Assembly: GCA_027886175.1 (NCBI GenBank) | Contig: JAJNNQ010000002.1 | Span: forward strand, 10,226,001-10,290,000 | DNA from: Phylloscopus collybita | Taxonomy: Eukaryota > Chordata > Aves > Passeriformes > Phylloscopidae | Length of the DNA: 64,000 nt | Reading direction: 5' to 3' | Shown here: in pieces, positions 59,801-64,000 of the stretch | Layout of the letters: each line of letters opens with the position of its first letter | Position numbering within the stretch: position 1 is the stretch's first letter | The notes under the pieces: generated by a model | Database searches by the model: none | The model's input: only the letters and a program-made list of their open reading frames with translations | What the model was told of the DNA's origin: nothing | Program-made: the position numbers and the translations under genes

Positions 59801-61694
59801 AGCTACCTGTACTGTGTAGTAAATTGTGCTGATTAAGATCTTCTAGTCTAACCATTATCACCATCAATTTAAATCAATAATTTATTTATTGATACAAATA
59901 TATTTGGGTTGGCATCCTTAATCCTGCCAGATTAAACAATATAAAGGCTTGGTTACACCTATATAATACTTTAGATCTAAACCTTTGATTAAGAATGTGG
60001 CTAAGATTGAATTCAGCTGTACCTAGACTCCTGTTTGCAAAGGAATTCAGAAAGAAAGGACATCCTTTCTCCACCCTGTAAATCAGTGGGAGAACTTCTC
60101 TAACAAACTCTGAAGCTCCTGTTCTGGCCATGACAATGGGTAAAGGCAATCTGCACCAAAATTATTTTCTAAGTAGATTTGTAAAGGATTCTCCTGGCAT
60201 AGTGCTACTCACAGGCTTGAAAATAGAAACAGAGATAATATTCCATAATGCTATCCATAATGCTATCAAATAGCCCATAATGGTGTCAAACAGAGCCATT
60301 CTGCTGGGAATTGTGTCATAATGGCAGGCAAGGAAACATTATAGAAAGAATAAATAAAAGCAGTCAAGTACATAAGATTATTTATAAACAATAAGTCAAG
60401 GAATTAGCCAAACCTAAGTCTCCAGAGACCTGAGGGTGGAGGGTCTTTTTTCAGGTAATGGTAAATGCTGTGTGATGTCTAAGAGACACAAGTGCAGCAC
60501 AGAATCAACTGCCTTCCTGCAGTACCTAGAAGCACATTTTGAACAGGAAAATGAAAAACCATTAATTTCAAACAAAGAACCAAGAGTTATCTTCTGTGTA
60601 TATCTGAGTTCCTCCAGAGAGTGACAGTTCCTGAAATGCTCCTCCACAAAACTCGCCTGACCTAGGGCAGATTGTGTATTCCCAGTGACCTTTCCCTGCA
60701 GTGGGAACACCAGATTCCATCTGCATGTTTCAAAACACTAGGCTGAGGTTTTCCCTTTGTACAACAGCTTGAATTTAATTTTCTTCACTTTATCATATCA
60801 TTTCAGGGATAACATGTTCTCTTTTAGAAACAGTTGCTGGTTTTTTTTGTGCTGCAACAAACATGATGAAATATCTTACAAGGTCTCATTTCCTGCTGGA
60901 TGTTGAATGCTTTATTTGTTTCAGCTTGCAAAATTTTTTGCAAGAGGGACAGAGTGGAAAGAAGAGACGAACAGAAAACCTGGTGGATGGAAATGAAAAG
61001 CCCTCACATGAGATCTGGACTTCAGACTTGAATGCCTTTTTATGGGGTTAATATGTCATGGTTCATGTGGAGAATAGGGTGATGAAGTCCTTGTAAAAAT
61101 GTAATTTAAGCACAGTCCATTGTTTAAAATTACATTTTTGCCTGGTTCATACTGAACAAGAAAATGTCCCCTATTCTATTTTCCCTTTTCAGTCTAGGGC
61201 AGCTAGAGAAAAGATTTGTATTTAATTTGGATTCTTTGTAGCAAAATAATAGCTTGGAGAAGTCCTTTAGCCAGTTCATATTACACTCAGGGTGTGCAAT
61301 ATGGAACTAGTTTAGAGAATATGACACCTTATTTCCTGGAGCATTGCACAAAAATGCCAAAGGGAACATTCTGCAGAAATTCTCTTGGCTGTTTGCTGGG
61401 TAGTTCTCATCTGGACTATTATCAGTGTACCTGCTGAGGTTTACTGTGAGTTACTTCTTCTCCCACATATGTATAATCTGAGTTTTGCAATATTCAGAAA
61501 GACTATTTCATATCTGCTCAAATTTATTAGTCAGAATATATTCTTTATTATACCCATTCATAAATATTCCCTTATTAAAAAAAAAAAATAAACAACCAAA
61601 ATCAACAAATCAACGCTTATAAGAGAGAAAAATAAGTTTTAAATACTCCTTTAGGAAAAAACATATTTGATCATTCTTGTAGGTTATTGGATAC
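56851..61694. other. 4.8 kb of unique DNA, no gene seen
   Basis: No recognised repeat body or gene. Small structures: a TTA run at 58430-58440 and a ccataatgctat triplication at 60243-60286. Open frames up to 98 codons have no family resemblance. Confidence 0.5.
61690..61694. repeat. Target-site duplication, left copy (GATAC)
   Basis: gatac directly precedes the LTR edge tgtgatggttt and is repeated directly after the other edge at 62336-62340. Confidence 0.8.
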
Positions 61695-62335
61695 TGTGAT
61701 GGTTTAAGGCCAATTTGGGAGGAGAATTCCGAGGGAAAACCCTTCCCCCCACCCCCCTCCCCTCTCCCAGCCGGTTCGGGAGAAAACTCGTTGGAGAGAG
61801 AAAGTGGAAAGAAACCTGTTTATTAAACCAGCAAAACACTCCCCCAGCGCAATAGATCAAACAATACCGGGTGATGAATTACGGAAAGCAAAGTCCCTTT
61901 TATAGATGGTTTCTCCTCTTGGTTCTTTTCAGCAGTGGTGGACGTTGCTGCGAAGGGTAGCTCCCAGTGGATCCAGGTGTCGGCTCCCCCGGCGGCCCCC
62001 GCCGGGTCCTCAGTGTGGGGGAGGTTTGAACCGTTCCAAAAAACAGGTGGAAAAAGGGAAAAAAGAAAAGGAGGGGAAAAAAGGAAGGAAAAAAAATTGC
62101 GAAGCTTTTCAGCCCTAACTAAGCTAAGCTAACTACAGCAAAGCAAAGCGAAAAGAGAGTGCCTCCAGGGGAAAAAAAAAACAAAAAAACTGCATCTCCG
62201 CGCCGGTGACTCACATTCTCAAGGCCAGTCTGTGCAATTCCTGAAAACAAACTTTGCACTTTCTCCCCGTTACTCTCAGATCCAATATAGATCAAACAGA
62301 CGATTGGGGATACAGTGTAGCATCAACCCAGGACA
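61695..62335 (-). mobile_element. Intact solo LTR with target-site duplication
   Basis: 641 bp. On the minus strand it starts TGTCCTGGGTTGATGCTAC (62335) and ends CCTTAAACCATCACA (61695), with the canonical TG...CA ends as part of imperfect inverted termini. A 5-bp direct duplication GATAC flanks it on both sides, as expected for one integration event; 5 bp fits ERVL-type integrases in birds. On the minus strand a TATA box CTATAAAAGG lies near 61905-61896 and AATAAA at 61824-61819. CpG content is high compared with the rest of the window, so it is little decayed and the youngest element here. No retroviral coding sequence remains. Open frames at 61906-62132 are LTR sequence. Confidence 0.9.
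61819..61905 (-). promoter_or_regulatory. LTR promoter core and polyadenylation signal
   Basis: On the minus strand CTATAAAAGGGACTTTGC near 61905 gives a TATA box, and GGTTTAATAAACAGG near 61828-61814 contains AATAAA about 75 bp downstream. The spacing places a short R region between them, the usual LTR plan. Confidence 0.7.
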
Positions 62336-62340
62336 GATAC
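62336..62340. repeat. Target-site duplication, right copy (GATAC)
   Basis: gatac directly follows the LTR terminus ggaca and matches 61690-61694. Confidence 0.8.
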
Positions 62341-63369
62341 ATATGGAATTTACAGCTATGTAGGACAGGGTGTTGGTATGTCTTGCTAGACAGAGAAAGA
62401 AAATGTTCAGATCTTGCCCTTTTAGGGTTAAAAATGTCAAGTAAGAACAGGAGACTCTCTTTGCCATAATAAACCATCCCCTCACATGGGGCTTGCTTTT
62501 TATTATTGCACCAACCTTGCAAACAAAACAAAACATGGCAAACAAATGCAATCTTGAGGCAGGTTGGGTCCTCAGCAGGCCTGTAACACCATTCTGGTTT
62601 CTGTGAATACATTTTCTTCACATAGGAACACGAGTACAGAAACAGGAAGGGAAATAGTGTTGCATCATCCCAACACAGGTTCAGTTCTTGCCCCAACATG
62701 GTCAAGCCACACACCAAGAGGTAATGACAAATAATTACTGTGAGGTGTCTGAACACAGCCTAAGAGAAACAAGAGCACAAGTTCCATGGAAAATGTATTC
62801 ACTTGAAGTATAGAATAGGCCTTGTAAATATTAAGACATTGATTTATTTGTGTAAATTCAGTCCTGTTGTCCTAGTTAATCTGAGGACATTTATTGAAAT
62901 ACATGGGACATTATAATCTTTTTAATTAAATATAGGAATACCCCAACATGGTGAGACTCAAACCCTAATTCACCAGATCCAAATATAAAAGAAAATTATT
63001 TCCTGACTGAAATTATTGTCCACTCACCTGGAATGCATATTCCACATTTACCATATTCAGAGAAGGGAAAACAGCTGTTACACAAAAGGCTATTACACTC
63101 AGAGTAAATATTGGGAGCTGCAGGATGAAACAAGTATGAAGATGAATCATCAGGAATGTTTTGCTGAGCCTTTGAAGTTGCATTCCCTTTTATCTAGAGC
63201 ACTCAAATGGCAAAAAGCACAATGACCATGTGATAGTTTCAGACTGGCAAGTTGCATTCAAAGTTAAAATGTTTGATCTTATATTTTGTAGCTCTCTCTG
63301 GTTACAGTGTTGGGCTTGTAGTTTTCCAGACCTTTGAAAACTCTTTCTCATTGTAACTCATTCAACTTA
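62341..63369. other. Unique DNA, no gene seen
   Basis: A 154-codon minus-strand frame (62292-62756) crosses the LTR edge and is not conserved-looking. ccccaacatggt occurs at 62691 and 62941. No gene recognised. Confidence 0.45.
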
Positions 63370-63540
63370 TTTTAATGTCTTAACAAGGCTTTTGACAAGG
63401 TCTTCCAATGCAGCCTTTAATCAAAGTGGTGAAATATAGTTTAAATTCATGGGCCATGAGTGGAAAATTGACTGGGCAGGGAACAGGTTGCAATCAACAG
63501 CACTGAGGGCGGTGAACTCCCAGAACTGCCCCCTCAGGAG
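63370..63540 (+). pseudogene. CR1 LINE ORF2 fragment, left part
   Basis: taacaaggcttttgacaagg corresponds to the LSKAFDTV block of the CR1 reverse transcriptase. It is followed by gaaaattgactgggcaggga and gttgcaatcaacagcactga, the NWLxGRxQRVxINGT-type block. Stops and small indels interrupt every frame. It continues after the inserted tail at about 63640. Confidence 0.8.
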
Positions 63541-63610
63541 TCATGGGATCACAGAATTGTAGAACCATTTAGTTTGGAAAAGACACACACAACCAGTGAC
63601 TACTCCAGCA
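63541..63610 (-). mobile_element. CR1 LINE tail inserted in the CR1 ORF2 fragment, antisense
   Basis: tgggatcacagaattgtaga then accatttagtttggaaaaga is the reverse complement of a CR1 terminus. It lies between two parts of a plus-strand CR1 coding fragment, so it is a younger insertion or a rearranged end. The right limit is unclear. Confidence 0.65.
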
Positions 63611-63639
63611 CATTACCTGCTTCCTCAGCCTGGTCTGGT

Positions 63640-64000
63640 GTCTGTGGGGCAGCAGCCTTTGCTGGGGTCAGTGCTTCCAGTGTCATTTTTAAGGACCCAA
63701 ACAATGGAAGTGAATAGACTCACAGCAGGTTTGTAGAGAACATCAAAGTGGAGGGAAGGGGCCAGTACACTGGAAGGTGAAAGAATTCCATTCAGAGGAA
63801 TTCAAAGGACTAAAGGTATGGACTGATATCAAGCTCAACAAAGGCAAATGGAAAGTCCTTGTAGTTGGGATGGAATAACCACACCCAGCTGCCCATGCTG
63901 AGTGCTACCAGATAGAAAGGAGCTGTGCAAAACACACCTGTGGTCCTGGGGGGCATGAAAATCAGTCAAAATTACACCCTTCCAGTGGAAAAGCAGGGCA
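63640..64000 (+). pseudogene. CR1 LINE ORF2 fragment, right part, runs off the window
   Basis: ggggtcagtgcttccagtgt matches the GPVLFN block just after the insertion. Then come the region of the catalytic FADDTKL block, here degraded to tttgtagagaacatcaaagt, followed by cattcagaggaattcaaagg, atcaagctcaacaaaggcaa (the LNKxK block) and ggaaagtccttgtagttggg. The last part gtggtcctggggggcatgaa matches the DLGVLVD block. The catalytic YxDD/FADD aspartates are not preserved, so the copy is dead. It is truncated only by the window edge. Confidence 0.85.

Noticed and set aside
62292..62756. 154-codon minus-strand frame
   Set aside because: It crosses the exact edge of a solo LTR, shows no conserved motif, and would need a gene read through an LTR terminus.

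Overview
The window is 64 kb of AT-rich vertebrate nuclear DNA with no protein-coding gene that I can support. The open frames are short (177 aa at most), lack conserved protein signatures, and the longest lie in microsatellites or low-complexity tracts. The only frame with a recognisable family signature is a decayed reverse-transcriptase fragment of a CR1 LINE at about 46.7-47.4 kb. There are no bacterial-style operons, tRNA or rRNA genes, CRISPR arrays or prophage. The repeats point to a bird: many 5'-truncated CR1 LINE ends (tail of the type ccattctgtgattctgtg), avian ERVL-type LTRs (terminal motif like ttggctgggatagag), another LTR family starting TGTCCTGGGTTG, and one or more old MIR-like SINE remnants. 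The LTR set and the long A-rich hexamer and heptamer satellites look neoavian, probably songbird, but species cannot be read from the sequence. The setting is best described as intergenic or a large intron. Layout. 1-9 kb: two small CR1 tails, a scrap of LTR, an inverted pair of ERVL solo LTRs (5.3 kb plus strand, 8.5 kb minus strand) and a GGGA/GGAA/GGAT microsatellite. 9-19 kb: A/C-rich and T-rich tracts, a long G/T tract abutting a truncated ERVL LTR (15.0-15.7 kb), and another ERVL LTR (18.1-18.7 kb). 19-46 kb: mostly unique DNA with four CR1 tails, a GC-richer block of unknown origin (28.0-28.9 kb), a MIR remnant (31.5 kb), an AAAAAG satellite (37.8 kb), and three stretches that read like conserved non-coding elements (29.6, 33.2 and 42.2 kb). 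46-57 kb: repeat-dense, with a CR1 reverse-transcriptase fragment flanked by A/C tracts, two antisense CR1 3' regions, a 181-bp AAAAAAG satellite, a TATA-bearing LTR and another CR1 tail. 57-64 kb: unique DNA, then the best preserved element of the window, a 641-bp solo LTR with an exact 5-bp target-site duplication (61.7-62.3 kb), and a CR1 reverse-transcriptase region running off the end and broken by an antisense CR1 tail. No genes are seen to act together here. The interest lies in mobile-element history, local rearrangements, structure-forming tracts and candidate regulatory DNA. All family names are from memory of consensus sequences; no database search was run.
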